DNA from: a virus
IMG/VR virus record: IMGVR_UViG_3300017706_001715
Coordinates: 1-22,319 of that record
Strand: one strand, 5' to 3'
DNA length: 22,319 nucleotides
Part shown: positions 13,554 through 22,319 of the stretch, in pieces
How the letters are laid out: each line of letters starts with the position of its first letter
How positions within the stretch are numbered: the first letter of the stretch is position 1
Program-made: the position numbers and the translations under genes
The notes under the pieces: generated by a model
Database searches by the model: none
What the model was told of the DNA's origin: nothing
Seen by the model: only the letters and a program-made list of their open reading frames with translations

Positions 13554-14756
13554 ATGGCAAAAAGAAAAAATCCAGAAAAAAAAGTATTGCTAAGAAAGTT
13601 TGACGGTGATAATACACCTAAAGATTTTGACTTTCCAAGCTTAACTATTGAAGATATTGACAGAGCTTTGTTTGATCTTTTTGAAAAAACTTTAAAATTA
13701 GAAGTTACTAGTAACGGTGAGTCAAAGTCTGTGCCGGTTATTTTTGCAACAGGTGAAAGATTTGCACTCACAAGAAGAAAAGTACCAATTAGAGACAAAA
13801 ATAACACAAATATTTTACCTTTGATTTCTATTGTTAGAAACAACTTAGACATTGGACCTTCTCAAGGTGGTAAAGGAACAGCTATCGCTTTTAGAGCTCA
13901 ACCTAACTACACAATAAAATACAGATTAGGGGAAAAAGATAGATCATTTCAAAACTTAATAAATAAGCAAAACATTAAAAATCAAGATAATGTCTCAAAT
14001 GACAAGAGCTTTATTGATGTTACTGGAATGAAAGGTTTAAATCCAGGTCATGTCGGCTCAAGAAGAGAAAAAACAAATTTAAAATTCTCAAAAAATGCAA
14101 GCATTAGTTTGAACCCTAATATTAATACAAACATCTATGAGATAATACAAATACCTTACCCGTACTTTATAACTGCCACATACAATGTAACTTTTTGGGC
14201 ACAATATATGCAACAAGCAAATCAAATGATAGAATATTTCATAAGTCAAATTCAAGTTCCAGGTGGTGAGTTTGCAATTAAAACATCAGATGGGTATGAG
14301 TTAGTTGCTTTTGTTGGCGATGGTATTAATTTTACAAACAACTTTGATGCAATGACGGAACAAGAGCGAATTATAAAGTATTCATTTGATATGACAATTC
14401 CTGGGTATTTAATGAATTTAAAATCACCAGGTTTACCTAATCAATTAAGAAGTTTTCACTCAGCCCCTATGATTGACTTTTCTTATTTAAGTACAAGCGA
14501 AAATATAAAAGTAAATTATCAACCAGAGACAAAAGAAGAAAAAGTTGAACGATTTGTCTTAACAGATATCGCTGCTTCAAATGAAAACGAAATAAGCAAA
14601 GGTGAATCATCTGAAGTCATTGAATCATATGTTAAAAATCCATTCTCAGGAGAAGAAAAAGTTGAATTTCTAAGGGTGAAAAATGCCAATACAAGAGCAG
14701 GTGAGTCTGTCGTTTCAGCAAGAATAATTAAAGAAATAGACAGGCAATATGAGTAA
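13554..14756 (+). CDS. gp15: Tail completion and sheath stabiliser, T4 gp15-like
   Basis: This is a 400-residue product, longer than T4 gp15 (272). AAAGGA precedes the ATG. gp15 forms the ring that caps the tail and contacts the neck. The recognisable core is at about 195-290: P-Y-P-Y-F-I-T-A-T-Y-N-V-T-F-W, a helix ending in F-I-S-Q-I, and then E-R-I-I-K-Y-S-F-D-M-T-I-P-G-Y-L, paralleling the T4 sections from PSPIKMIYELSIFTRY to RRIEWSLTFEVNGW. The N-terminal half is basic. The last ~100 residues are an extension without counterpart in T4, acidic and then ending in a helical part. Position between gp14 and the sheath is as in T4. Confidence 0.82.
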   Translation: MAKRKNPEKKVLLRKFDGDNTPKDFDFPSLTIEDIDRALFDLFEKTLKLEVTSNGESKSVPVIFATGERFALTRRKVPIRDKNNTNILPLISIVRNNLDIGPSQGGKGTAIAFRAQPNYTIKYRLGEKDRSFQNLINKQNIKNQDNVSNDKSFIDVTGMKGLNPGHVGSRREKTNLKFSKNASISLNPNINTNIYEIIQIPYPYFITATYNVTFWAQYMQQANQMIEYFISQIQVPGGEFAIKTSDGYELVAFVGDGINFTNNFDAMTEQERIIKYSFDMTIPGYLMNLKSPGLPNQLRSFHSAPMIDFSYLSTSENIKVNYQPETKEEKVERFVLTDIAASNENEISKGESSEVIESYVKNPFSGEEKVEFLRVKNANTRAGESVVSARIIKEIDRQYE

Positions 14757-14811
14757 TTCATTGATAATTAGTAATGTAGAGAATATTTATTTACAATTTA
14801 GGAGAGTTTAA

Positions 14812-17800
14812 ATGACAGAACAAGTATTTAGATCTCCAGGTTTTTTCGAAAGAGAAGTAGATTTAACCCAGAGTAATGTTACAATTGAAGGGATACCTGC
14901 GGGTATTATAGGCACATCAACTTTTGGCCCTGCTTTTGTTCCAGTAACTATTGGGTCTTTTATAGACTTTGAGAGAAAATTTGGTACTTTAAACAAAGAT
15001 CAGTTTGGTCCTTTTGCTGTGAGAGAATGGTTGAAAAATCGAAGCGCAGCAACCTTTATTAGGGTATTAGGAGCAGGAATTGGCATGGAAACGAACAGCG
15101 GAACTGTTCAAAATGCAGGATTTATTATCAAAGGAACTCAGGCAAGTGCACAAGATCCAAGTCCAGTAGCTGACGGCCGACATGCTGGGTCCGTGCAGTT
15201 TATCTCAGCTCTTCACGATTCAAATTCAAATGAAGTCGCAGGTTATCCGATTTTTACTGATAATCAAAGTTTTGATTCTGCAAACAACTTAAAGTTAATA
15301 CGTGGTATGGTTCTTATGGCTTCTGGCGCAAGAATGCAAATTCTTAGTGACAATGAGTCATATTCAGTTTTAAATGTTGCCAATGATGATGCAAAGATTA
15401 GCTCTTATGATGGCTCTAAGTCTCAAGGTACGTTTAAATTAGTTTTGTCAAGTGCACTTGGATCGACATTTGGTAACGACGAAAGCAAAATTGGTGTAAA
15501 AATATTTACAGCATCTTTAGATCCAAACAGCAGCTTTTATATTGGTAAGTTTTTAAATAAAAACCCAGACAGATTTCATGATGAACAACACTTCTTATAT
15601 GCTGATTTCCCTGTTGAAGATGAATTAGCCAGAGTAGAACATCATAACTCAAATAGTACAGTATCAATCTTATCCGGATCAACTGATACATTTAGAAATC
15701 TTTTTGGAAGATTTGACACGCGATATAAATCAGCAAAAACTACTGCTTTTATCTCTCAGCCTTTTGGCGACAAAGAATACGACTTATTTCATTTTGAGTC
15801 TTTAGACGATGGATCAGTTGGAAATACAAGAATTAAAGTATCAATATCAAATCTTAGAAAGTCAACAGATCCAAAAAACCCTTGGGGTACATTTACTGTG
15901 CTTGTAAGAGATTATAGTGATACAGATACAAGCTTAAATGTTCTAGAGACATTTGGTCCTTGTACTTTAAACCCGTCTGATGGGAATTATGTTGCAAATC
16001 TAATTGGTGATTACAAAGTTTCTTATAATTTTAATGCTGAAACAGATTCTGAGCGCAGACTTAACGTTAGCGGTAAAAGACCAAATCGATCACAATTTGT
16101 TAGAATTGTCATGAATGACTTAGTTGAAGATAAGCTTATTCCTTATGAGACACTACCGTTTGGCTTTAGAGGCTTACCTGTACTTAAAACAAGTGACTTT
16201 TTGACAGACAACACAACGCCATTATCTATGGGAACATCAGGATACAGATTAGCTGCTGTTGAAAGTGCAAACGTAGTGGAAGGTTACTCTTTGACGGGCT
16301 CAATTCTACCTCCTATACCAATGAGGTTTAAAGCAACAAGAGGCGCAGTTAACTCAACAGCAGCATTTACAGGTAAACCAGGAAGCGTTGAGATATCTGA
16401 TGCAAGATACTTTTGGGGTGTTAAAACAGAAGCTCTAGCACCAACTGGTTCAATTACAGACTCTGTTCTTAAATCGAACATTGGAAATGTCAAAAACAAA
16501 TTGTTAGAATCATACAGTAAACTACTAGGAATACAAGGATTAGATACGCTAGTAACAGGATCAGGCGCTGACGCTTTTAATAATAATAAGTTTAGTTTGG
16601 CAAAAGTTGCATTATTTAATCAATTTTCAACTACTGGTGACAAGATTAATACAGCGGAATCTTTAATAGGTATTGTGACAGGATCAGCTAGCGAGCATAT
16701 GAAAGAGGCAGCATACATTAGAAATGGTGAGAATGAAACAAAAAACTATACTATTTTAGAAAGTAGCTTAAATAGACTAACATTTGCTTCATTGGCAGCT
16801 GCTAGAGAAGCAAAGTATTTTAATCGATTCACAGATTACGCTAAATTCACAAATATATTTTATGGCGGTTTTGATGGCGTTAATATACTTGATAGAGACC
16901 AGAGGTTGCTTAGTGATAGAGCTGCTTCCTCCGAGTCAGGAGGAAAAGCGGCAGGCGGAGAAATTAGTTATCTTAATTTAAATGTTGCATCTAGTCCTGG
17001 CGCAGGTGAAAACAACAATATAATTAATTCGTATCGAACTGCAGGGCGTATATTAACAGACCCATTTGCTTCTAGAGTTAATGTTATTGCATCACCAGGT
17101 ATTAGAGACCCTTATGTTACTGATTATATTAGTGATCTGACACGTGATTACAGCCAAGCAATATATCTCATGGATATTCCTTCCTACAGTGATGTAGATT
17201 CAAATGGTAACAGTACTAGAATTTTTGGATCAAGTGCAAGACCAAACGTTCAAAAAACTGTTGACTCTCTTGAGGGTCGTGGAATTGATAACAACTATGT
17301 GGCTACATATTTTCCAGATGTTGTTGTTGATGATGACATTAATCGATCAACAGTCGAAGTTCCAGCTTCAATAGCAGCTCTTAAAGCTCTAGGTTATAAC
17401 GATGCAGTTTCTTTCCCTTGGTTTGCTCCAGCAGGATTTAACAGAGGGGCTTTAAGTAATGTGCTAAATTCAAAAGTAAGGCTCAACACAGAAGATCGAA
17501 ACATCTTATACGAAGCAAGAATAAACCCTATAGCAACATTTCCAAACGGTGGTTTTGTGATATTTGGGCAAAAAACTCTTCAACAAGACAGATCAGCTCT
17601 TGATAGAGTTAACGTGAGAAGAATGCTAATAGAAGTTAAAAGAATTGTTTCAGATATTGCGATGAAACTTATATTTGAACAAAACACACCTAATACTAGA
17701 GCTAGATTTATTGCTGACGTCACGCCAGAGCTTGCAACAATTCAGGCTAATCAAGGTATTGATCAATTTAAAGTCATAATGGACTCAACAAACAATACAG

Positions 17801-17916
17801 ACGAAGATGTCCAGCAAAATAAATTAAACGGAAAAATTATTCTTGTTCCAACAAGGGCAGTTGAATTTATAGCGATTGACTTTATTGTTACAAATTCCGG
17901 CGTAAGTTTTGAGTAA
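14812..17916 (+). CDS. gp18: Tail sheath protein 1 (gp18 family)
   Basis: This is a 1034-residue product, against 659 in T4. AGGAG precedes the ATG. It is the contractile sheath subunit that surrounds the gp19 tube and drives DNA injection. The N-terminus has F-R-S-P-G-F-F-E-R-E-V-D-L and I-P-A-G-I-I-G-T-S, typical of sheath proteins. The C-terminal domain holds F-G-Q-K-T-L, A-L-D-R-V-N-V-R-R (about 928) and D-S-T-N-N-T, ending V-E-F-I-A-I-D-F-I-V, parallel to the T4 gp18 C-terminus (WGNKT, DRINVRR, DTTNNT, INYITLNF). The long middle must form extra outer domains. The next gene is a second, paralogous sheath. Confidence 0.93.
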   Translation: MTEQVFRSPGFFEREVDLTQSNVTIEGIPAGIIGTSTFGPAFVPVTIGSFIDFERKFGTLNKDQFGPFAVREWLKNRSAATFIRVLGAGIGMETNSGTVQNAGFIIKGTQASAQDPSPVADGRHAGSVQFISALHDSNSNEVAGYPIFTDNQSFDSANNLKLIRGMVLMASGARMQILSDNESYSVLNVANDDAKISSYDGSKSQGTFKLVLSSALGSTFGNDESKIGVKIFTASLDPNSSFYIGKFLNKNPDRFHDEQHFLYADFPVEDELARVEHHNSNSTVSILSGSTDTFRNLFGRFDTRYKSAKTTAFISQPFGDKEYDLFHFESLDDGSVGNTRIKVSISNLRKSTDPKNPWGTFTVLVRDYSDTDTSLNVLETFGPCTLNPSDGNYVANLIGDYKVSYNFNAETDSERRLNVSGKRPNRSQFVRIVMNDLVEDKLIPYETLPFGFRGLPVLKTSDFLTDNTTPLSMGTSGYRLAAVESANVVEGYSLTGSILPPIPMRFKATRGAVNSTAAFTGKPGSVEISDARYFWGVKTEALAPTGSITDSVLKSNIGNVKNKLLESYSKLLGIQGLDTLVTGSGADAFNNNKFSLAKVALFNQFSTTGDKINTAESLIGIVTGSASEHMKEAAYIRNGENETKNYTILESSLNRLTFASLAAAREAKYFNRFTDYAKFTNIFYGGFDGVNILDRDQRLLSDRAASSESGGKAAGGEISYLNLNVASSPGAGENNNIINSYRTAGRILTDPFASRVNVIASPGIRDPYVTDYISDLTRDYSQAIYLMDIPSYSDVDSNGNSTRIFGSSARPNVQKTVDSLEGRGIDNNYVATYFPDVVVDDDINRSTVEVPASIAALKALGYNDAVSFPWFAPAGFNRGALSNVLNSKVRLNTEDRNILYEARINPIATFPNGGFVIFGQKTLQQDRSALDRVNVRRMLIEVKRIVSDIAMKLIFEQNTPNTRARFIADVTPELATIQANQGIDQFKVIMDSTNNTDEDVQQNKLNGKIILVPTRAVEFIAIDFIVTNSGVSFE

Positions 17917-17947
17917 TAGATAATTAAAATTAAATGGAGAATTAAAT

Positions 17948-20900
17948 ATGGCAGAATTAACTTTTAAATCACCTGGAGTAAGTACTAGAGAAATTGACTT
18001 ATCACAACCTAGCAGAACTGGGCCAGTAGGTATACCTGCAGGTGTGATTGGTACAGCTCTTGAAGGTCCTGCTTTTGTGCCTTTGACATTTGCAAATTTT
18101 TCTGATTTTGCTAAGACTTTTGGAAAGACAGACGGAGAAAAATTTGGACCGCTCGCTGTTCATCAGTGGTTAAACAATGCGCAAGCTGCAACTTATATTA
18201 GAGTTTTAGGCGCAGGTAACGGTAGAAAAAGAATAACTGCTGGAGACGTAACAAACGCTGGATTTATTGTTGGTAATAGAATAGTTCAAGAAAACGGTGT
18301 AGTTTCAAATAATGCTTACGCTAATAGTGGGGCCGGGGCACCTGAGGGTCGAACTTACATGTTGGGTTGCTTCATGTCAGAATCACTCGGATCAACAGTA
18401 TTTAGTGATGCAGGACTACAGAAGACAACAGCTGCAAGTGGTATTAGCGCAACAGCAGTAAATGCTATTGATACTGATGGTGCTTATGCCGGTATTAATG
18501 GTGGGACCGATGTGTCGTTTACGATAAATGTCCCTACCGATGCCGGCGGCGAAGGTGGTATTATTACAATCACTCTCACAGACACTGACGACACTGGTGC
18601 CGCCGGAGCGGGTGCAAATGCAATCGGTATTGGTGGTAACTCTGGTCTAGGTGATGCATCGTGGCAAAACTTAGTTTTGGCAGCTATCAACGGTGATACC
18701 TCCTCAGGTCGTATCACCATGGCCACCTCAGGTCGAGGTCAGTCAGGTGTTGGCGGTGTGACTGCAACAAATGGTACGTCCAATACTCAAACCACGTTAA
18801 CGATAGACCAAGCAGGTGCGAATGGAAACTCCGCTGCACTTGCTTCTACAGCCGGTGTCAACATTATTGATGTAACTTCTTTTACCGGCGGTGTTAGCGG
18901 AAATCACGCAGTTCCAATTCTTCGTGGTGTTCTTCTTGCACCAAGCGGTGTAATTCTACACTTAAGTGGTGGTAATGTAGCTAATGATAACATTCCTTTA
19001 AAATCTGCGACAGCAGCTGACGGTTCATCAAAAATGGGTAGAAAAGGATCATTGACAGGATCTGTTAATATTGCTAGCCAAGAATTTGTGCTTTTAATGA
19101 ATGGTTACAGCAACTCAGATACTTCTAAGAAGACACATATTACAGCATCATTTGACATGACTAGTCCTAATTACTTCGCAAATGTTTTTAATACAAACCC
19201 GCACAACATAGAAAAAGAAGGACATCTTTTGTATGCACATTACGATGTATACCCAGACTTAGCTGTTGTAACTGGAAGTGGAATAGTAACACCAGGTACA
19301 GAAATTAATGGTGGTACTAAGCTTGATCTTGCTTTCTTGTTGTCAGGCTCAAACACAAGAAATACTGACTCAGCATCAAATGTTAATTATGAATCATTTC
19401 AAGATCGTTTTAATACAGCTAGCACACCTTTTGTGACATCACAAACTTTAGGTGGGGTTAAAAAGAACTTATTTAAAATTCACCTGTTATCACCAGGAAA
19501 AAATACTTCAAATAGATATAAGTTTTCTATTGAGAATGTTAGAAAATCTTCTTCGTTATTAGATGAATATGGTACATTTGATTTAGTAGTTCGTGATTTT
19601 AATGATAGTGACAACGAACGAATTGTTTTAGAATCATTTAGAGGTGTTGACTTAGATCCTTCGTCTGATCGTTATATTGGTAGAATAGTTGGAGATCAAC
19701 ATATATTTTATAATTTTGATGCAGATCCTTCATCTCAAAAAATAGTTGTTGACGGAACTCACCCGGTAAGATCTAGATATATTAGAGTAGAAGTCCATAC
19801 TGATGTTGCTAATAACAATATATCTAAAAGTGCACTACCTTTCGGGTTTAGAGGGCATAGCCACCTTGTAACAAGCGGCTCAGTTTTGGCAGGAGAAGAC
19901 TCTACTAATTATTCTGTTAGTAACATTGTAAGAGCTGTCTCAGAAATACCTAACCCACTTAGAGAAAGTGTGACCCAAGGATCAGGTATTCAGAAAAGAA
20001 TTGATGGTCGACTTTACTGGGGAATACAGTTTGAAAGAAAGACAGATGCAACCTTGCCAAACAAATCAGATTTGCAGGATACATCGATTCAGTCTTTTGC
20101 AAAATACTTTCCAAACTTTAAAACATCAGGTGTCGCATTTTCAGTAGGCAATAATGCAGGAACAGCTAATGTCGCGGGATCAGTTTTAGATAGTGACTTA
20201 TTTAATAGAAATGCATTTAACTTAGAAAATATTCAAATTAGAACAGGATCTAATGGAAAGGCTGACCCAAGCCAATGGCACAGTGCATCTTATGTTAGAG
20301 CAGGAAACATCAGTGCTAATGCAACAAATAAAACAAGGGCTTTTAATGTAGATGATTTAAGCGCTGTCGGAAATATTAAGTACGCTAAGTTTACTTTCTT
20401 CTCTCAAGGTGGCTTTGATGGAGTCAATATATTTGATGAAGAAAAGTCAAAATTATCAAATACTGCTATTAAAAGAGAAGAAAATGAAGATGCAGGAATT
20501 AATAGCAATACAGTGTCTGCTTATAGAAAAGCCTTAGACATTATGTCATCAAAAACTGATGTTGATATTCAGTTACTGGCTGTGCCGGGTATACGACATA
20601 CGTCAGTAACAGACTATGCAATACAGAAAATTGAAGAAAGATTTGATGCATTGTATATTATGGATATAGAAGAAACAGATCAAAACAATACATATATAAC
20701 ATCATCAGCTCAAAAACCAAGTGTTACTAGAACAGTTAGTCAGTTTGAGGGTCGAGGACTTGACTCTTCATTTGCAGCAGCATATTTTCCAGATGTAACA
20801 GTAACAGATCCTTCAACGCAAGCATTTGTTCAGGCACCTCCTTCAGTAGCAGTTTTAGGTGCATATGCTTTTAACGACACAGTTGCTCATCCATGGTTTG

Positions 20901-21388
20901 CACCTGCAGGATTTTCAAGAGGTGCATTAAATAGTGTAGAGTTGGCTTCTGTAAAACTTAATAGAACAAATTTAGATGACTTGTACGAGTCAGACATTAA
21001 TCCAATTGTGGAATTTCCAGGTGTTGGTATTACAATTTGGGGACAAAAAACGCTTCAGTCTGCTAACTCAGCGCTAGATAGAGTAAATGTCAGAAGATTA
21101 TTGATCGATGTTAGAAGAAAAGTTAAAAACATTGCAAATACATTACTCTTTGAGCCTAATAGAGAAGAAACTCTTGATCGATTTAATGCTTTGGTAAACC
21201 CAATTTTACAAAGAATTCAAGAACAGAGCGGGGTTGAACGCTATAAGGCAGTAATTGACACATCTACCACAACGCAAGCAGATGTAGAAAATAATACGAT
21301 CAGAGGTAAGATCTTTTTGCAACCAACACGTTCAGTTGAGTTTGTTGCTTTGGACTTTGTTGTTACAAATGCAGGTTCAAATATTTAA
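17948..21388 (+). CDS. gp18: Tail sheath protein 2 (gp18 family) with inserted domain
   Basis: This is an 1146-residue product with GGAG before the ATG. It repeats the sheath landmarks of the previous gene: F-K-S-P-G-V-S-T-R-E-I-D-L, I-P-A-G-V-I-G-T, W-G-Q-K-T-L, A-L-D-R-V-N-V-R-R (about 1041) and a C-terminus V-E-F-V-A-L-D-F-V-V. It is clearly a tandem paralogue, diverged along its whole length. Compared with its neighbour it has about 160 extra residues (about 159-318), Gly/Ala/Thr-rich and of higher GC, between FSDAGLQ and PILRGV. The two could build a mixed or zoned sheath, or one could be a specialised variant. Confidence 0.93.
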   Translation: MAELTFKSPGVSTREIDLSQPSRTGPVGIPAGVIGTALEGPAFVPLTFANFSDFAKTFGKTDGEKFGPLAVHQWLNNAQAATYIRVLGAGNGRKRITAGDVTNAGFIVGNRIVQENGVVSNNAYANSGAGAPEGRTYMLGCFMSESLGSTVFSDAGLQKTTAASGISATAVNAIDTDGAYAGINGGTDVSFTINVPTDAGGEGGIITITLTDTDDTGAAGAGANAIGIGGNSGLGDASWQNLVLAAINGDTSSGRITMATSGRGQSGVGGVTATNGTSNTQTTLTIDQAGANGNSAALASTAGVNIIDVTSFTGGVSGNHAVPILRGVLLAPSGVILHLSGGNVANDNIPLKSATAADGSSKMGRKGSLTGSVNIASQEFVLLMNGYSNSDTSKKTHITASFDMTSPNYFANVFNTNPHNIEKEGHLLYAHYDVYPDLAVVTGSGIVTPGTEINGGTKLDLAFLLSGSNTRNTDSASNVNYESFQDRFNTASTPFVTSQTLGGVKKNLFKIHLLSPGKNTSNRYKFSIENVRKSSSLLDEYGTFDLVVRDFNDSDNERIVLESFRGVDLDPSSDRYIGRIVGDQHIFYNFDADPSSQKIVVDGTHPVRSRYIRVEVHTDVANNNISKSALPFGFRGHSHLVTSGSVLAGEDSTNYSVSNIVRAVSEIPNPLRESVTQGSGIQKRIDGRLYWGIQFERKTDATLPNKSDLQDTSIQSFAKYFPNFKTSGVAFSVGNNAGTANVAGSVLDSDLFNRNAFNLENIQIRTGSNGKADPSQWHSASYVRAGNISANATNKTRAFNVDDLSAVGNIKYAKFTFFSQGGFDGVNIFDEEKSKLSNTAIKREENEDAGINSNTVSAYRKALDIMSSKTDVDIQLLAVPGIRHTSVTDYAIQKIEERFDALYIMDIEETDQNNTYITSSAQKPSVTRTVSQFEGRGLDSSFAAAYFPDVTVTDPSTQAFVQAPPSVAVLGAYAFNDTVAHPWFAPAGFSRGALNSVELASVKLNRTNLDDLYESDINPIVEFPGVGITIWGQKTLQSANSALDRVNVRRLLIDVRRKVKNIANTLLFEPNREETLDRFNALVNPILQRIQEQSGVERYKAVIDTSTTTQADVENNTIRGKIFLQPTRSVEFVALDFVVTNAGSNI
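18423..18903 (+). other. GC-rich inserted domain within sheath protein 2
   Basis: Sheath 1 runs directly across this point (ALHDS... to LIRGMVL) with only a short loop. By hand count, bases 18481-18900 have 213 G+C in 420 (51%), while sampled 60-base lines further along the gene (19081 and 19201) have 32-37%. The section shows alternating strands (SFTINVPT, GIITITLTDTDD, TTLTIDQAG) and ends FTGGVSG. I recall a recurring domain of this type in marine phage structural proteins. Boundaries are approximate. Confidence 0.7.
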
Positions 21389-21421
21389 AAGCCAAATATA
21401 TATAATTAAAAGGAGAATAAA

Positions 21422-21913
21422 ATGGCAGAAACACTATCAGTCACAGATATGTTACCAAACAAGTTTGAACCAAAAAGAGGTTATCGATGGGTCCTAGCGA
21501 TTGAAGGTATTGACGCATTCTTAGTAACATCCACAAAGAGGCCAGACATTACATTTCAAGCTGACACTATTCCGTTTATTAACAGCTATCGAAAAATAAG
21601 TAACGGTAAGGGTGTATGGGGATCAATTAACGTAGAACTTCATGATCCTATTGCCCCTTCTGGTTCACAGCAAGTAATGGAATGGATTAGAACACACTAT
21701 GAGTCTGTCTCAGGAAGATCTGGTTATGCAGATTTTTACAAGAGAGATATTCAGTTAAAAATGCTAGACCCAATCGGAACAGTAGTAGAACTATGGGATA
21801 TCAAAGGCGCTTTTATTCAGTCAGCAACTTTTGGAAATTTAAGTTATGAAGGTAATGATATAATGAAAGTATCATTAACACTTGAGGTTGACAACTGCGT
21901 ACTCCAATTCTAA
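21422..21913 (+). CDS. gp19: Tail tube protein, T4 gp19-like
   Basis: This is a 163-residue product, the same length as T4 gp19. AGGAG lies shortly before the ATG. It forms the inner tube inside the sheath through which DNA passes. Features are an N-terminal F-E-P-K-R-G-Y-R-W-V-L-x-I-E-G-I-D strand pair, a central W-G-S-I-N-V-E-L-H-D, a helix with Q-V-M-E-W-I, and a final strand region E-G-N-D-I-M-K-V-S-L-T-L-E-V-D-N-C, all as in myovirus tube proteins. It directly follows the two sheath genes, as gp19 follows gp18 in T4. A terminator follows. Confidence 0.94.
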   Translation: MAETLSVTDMLPNKFEPKRGYRWVLAIEGIDAFLVTSTKRPDITFQADTIPFINSYRKISNGKGVWGSINVELHDPIAPSGSQQVMEWIRTHYESVSGRSGYADFYKRDIQLKMLDPIGTVVELWDIKGAFIQSATFGNLSYEGNDIMKVSLTLEVDNCVLQF

Positions 21914-21933
21914 TTTAAGTTTTAACTTGATAT

Positions 21934-21965
21934 AAAACCTCTGTATAATACACAGAGGTTTTTTT
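21934..21965 (+). terminator. Rho-independent terminator after the tail tube gene
   Basis: AAAACCTCTGT at 21934-21944 pairs perfectly over 11 bp with 21952-21962 around a seven-base loop, followed by T to 21965. It ends the sheath-tube transcript. The loop and the end of the left arm contain TATAAT, so the same DNA may also start the next transcript. Confidence 0.88.
21941..21949 (+). promoter_or_regulatory. Candidate promoter -10 box inside the terminator hairpin
   Basis: CTGTATAAT is the third identical copy of this nine-base sequence in the window. TATAAT is at 21944-21949; TTTAAC at 21921-21926 is a weak -35 at a 17-base spacing. Transcripts would begin near 21956, inside the right arm of the hairpin, so they would escape the terminator. 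The baseplate gene starts 30 bases downstream. Confidence 0.4.
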
Positions 21966-21978
21966 ATAGGAGGAGTGT

Positions 21979-22319
21979 ATGAATAACTCAGAAAATATAG
22001 TCAAGGATGTATTTGGTTGGGAAGTACCTGTTGAGCAAGTACCTTTACCATCTGGCGGTATCGTTTACAGTCCTGATGGGCTTTTGTTTAATAGAGAAAC
22101 TGTGCAAATTAAATCAATGACAGCAAGAGAAGAGGATATTCTTTCAAGTCAAGCTTATATAAAAGAAGGAACAACAATTAAAATGTTAGTAAGTTCTTGC
22201 TTGATGGATAATAGTATAGATGTAAATGATTTATTGCTTGGTGATCGAAACGCTTTAATGGTCGCAATAAGAATAACAGGCTACGGCACAGACTATAAAG
22301 TCAAGCATAGGTGTCCTAA
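21979..22319 (+). CDS. T4 baseplate-protein family (gp26-like), N-terminal part
   Basis: 113 residues are visible and the frame is open at the window edge. AGGAGG at 21968-21973 precedes the ATG, so the start is firm. The sequence V-P-L-P-S-G-G-I-V-Y, I-K-S-M-T-A-R-E-E-D-I-L, L-V-S-S-C-L and L-L-L-G-D-R-N-A-L-M-V-A-I-R-I-T-G-Y-G matches what I remember of the phage family called T4 baseplate protein, related to gp26, a baseplate hub assembly factor. It usually lies next to gp19 in marine myoviruses. The last visible residues, H-R-C-P, probably begin a Cys-x2-Cys zinc site that continues outside. Confidence 0.85.
   Translation, partial: MNNSENIVKDVFGWEVPVEQVPLPSGGIVYSPDGLLFNRETVQIKSMTAREEDILSSQAYIKEGTTIKMLVSSCLMDNSIDVNDLLLGDRNALMVAIRITGYGTDYKVKHRCP

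Noticed and set aside
1-22319. tRNA genes, integrase, att sites or an origin.
   Set aside because: Reading both strands I found no cloverleaf, recombinase motif or iteron cluster that I could support.

Overview
The window looks like part of the genome of an AT-rich, T4-like contractile-tailed phage (myovirus), probably marine. This rests on an uninterrupted neck/tail block in T4 order: gp13-, gp14- and gp15-like neck and tail-completion proteins, two tail sheath proteins (gp18 family), a 163-residue tail tube protein (gp19) and the start of a gp26-like baseplate protein. No portal, terminase, replication or tRNA genes are present, and the host cannot be read from this sequence.

Layout. Bases 1-103 are the end of an unidentified gene (possibly the major capsid protein), closed by a strong UUCG-loop terminator. 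Bases 228-11633 hold 20 small genes, 19 rightward and one leftward (3302-3640, HExxH metalloprotease-like). Bases 11722-21913 are the neck, sheath and tube genes. A terminator that appears to contain a promoter -10 box separates gp19 from the baseplate gene, which runs off the window at 22319.

The main point of interest is the 228-11633 block. Thirteen of its 20 proteins share almost only their first 13-18 residues: M-K-[IL]-T-[RK]-[RK]-Q-L-x-x-[IL]-I-x-E and close variants (called 'the tag' below). Behind it lie unrelated bodies: an HNH nuclease, a zinc-ribbon/Cys-rich protein, a Met/His/Cys-rich likely metal binder, a very basic protein, an acid-tailed protein and several unknowns. The codons of the tag vary synonymously, so selection acts on the peptide. 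In most copies the tag ends in [IL]-x-E, the form of site that the T4 prohead protease gp21 cuts, and T4 internal proteins carry a short N-terminal capsid-targeting sequence ending in such a site. I therefore infer, without proof, that this is a capsid-targeting propeptide and that the block encodes a set of proteins packaged in the head and delivered with the DNA.

Nine of the tagged genes abut or overlap the gene before them, often as ATGA or GTGA, and four start with GTG, so the block is probably translated as coupled strings. Interspersed untagged genes include a PD-(D/E)XK nuclease, a coiled-coil mini-protein, a possible exported protein and a beta-rich probable structural protein. In the tail block, the second sheath protein contains an inserted domain of about 160 residues with clearly higher GC than its surroundings.
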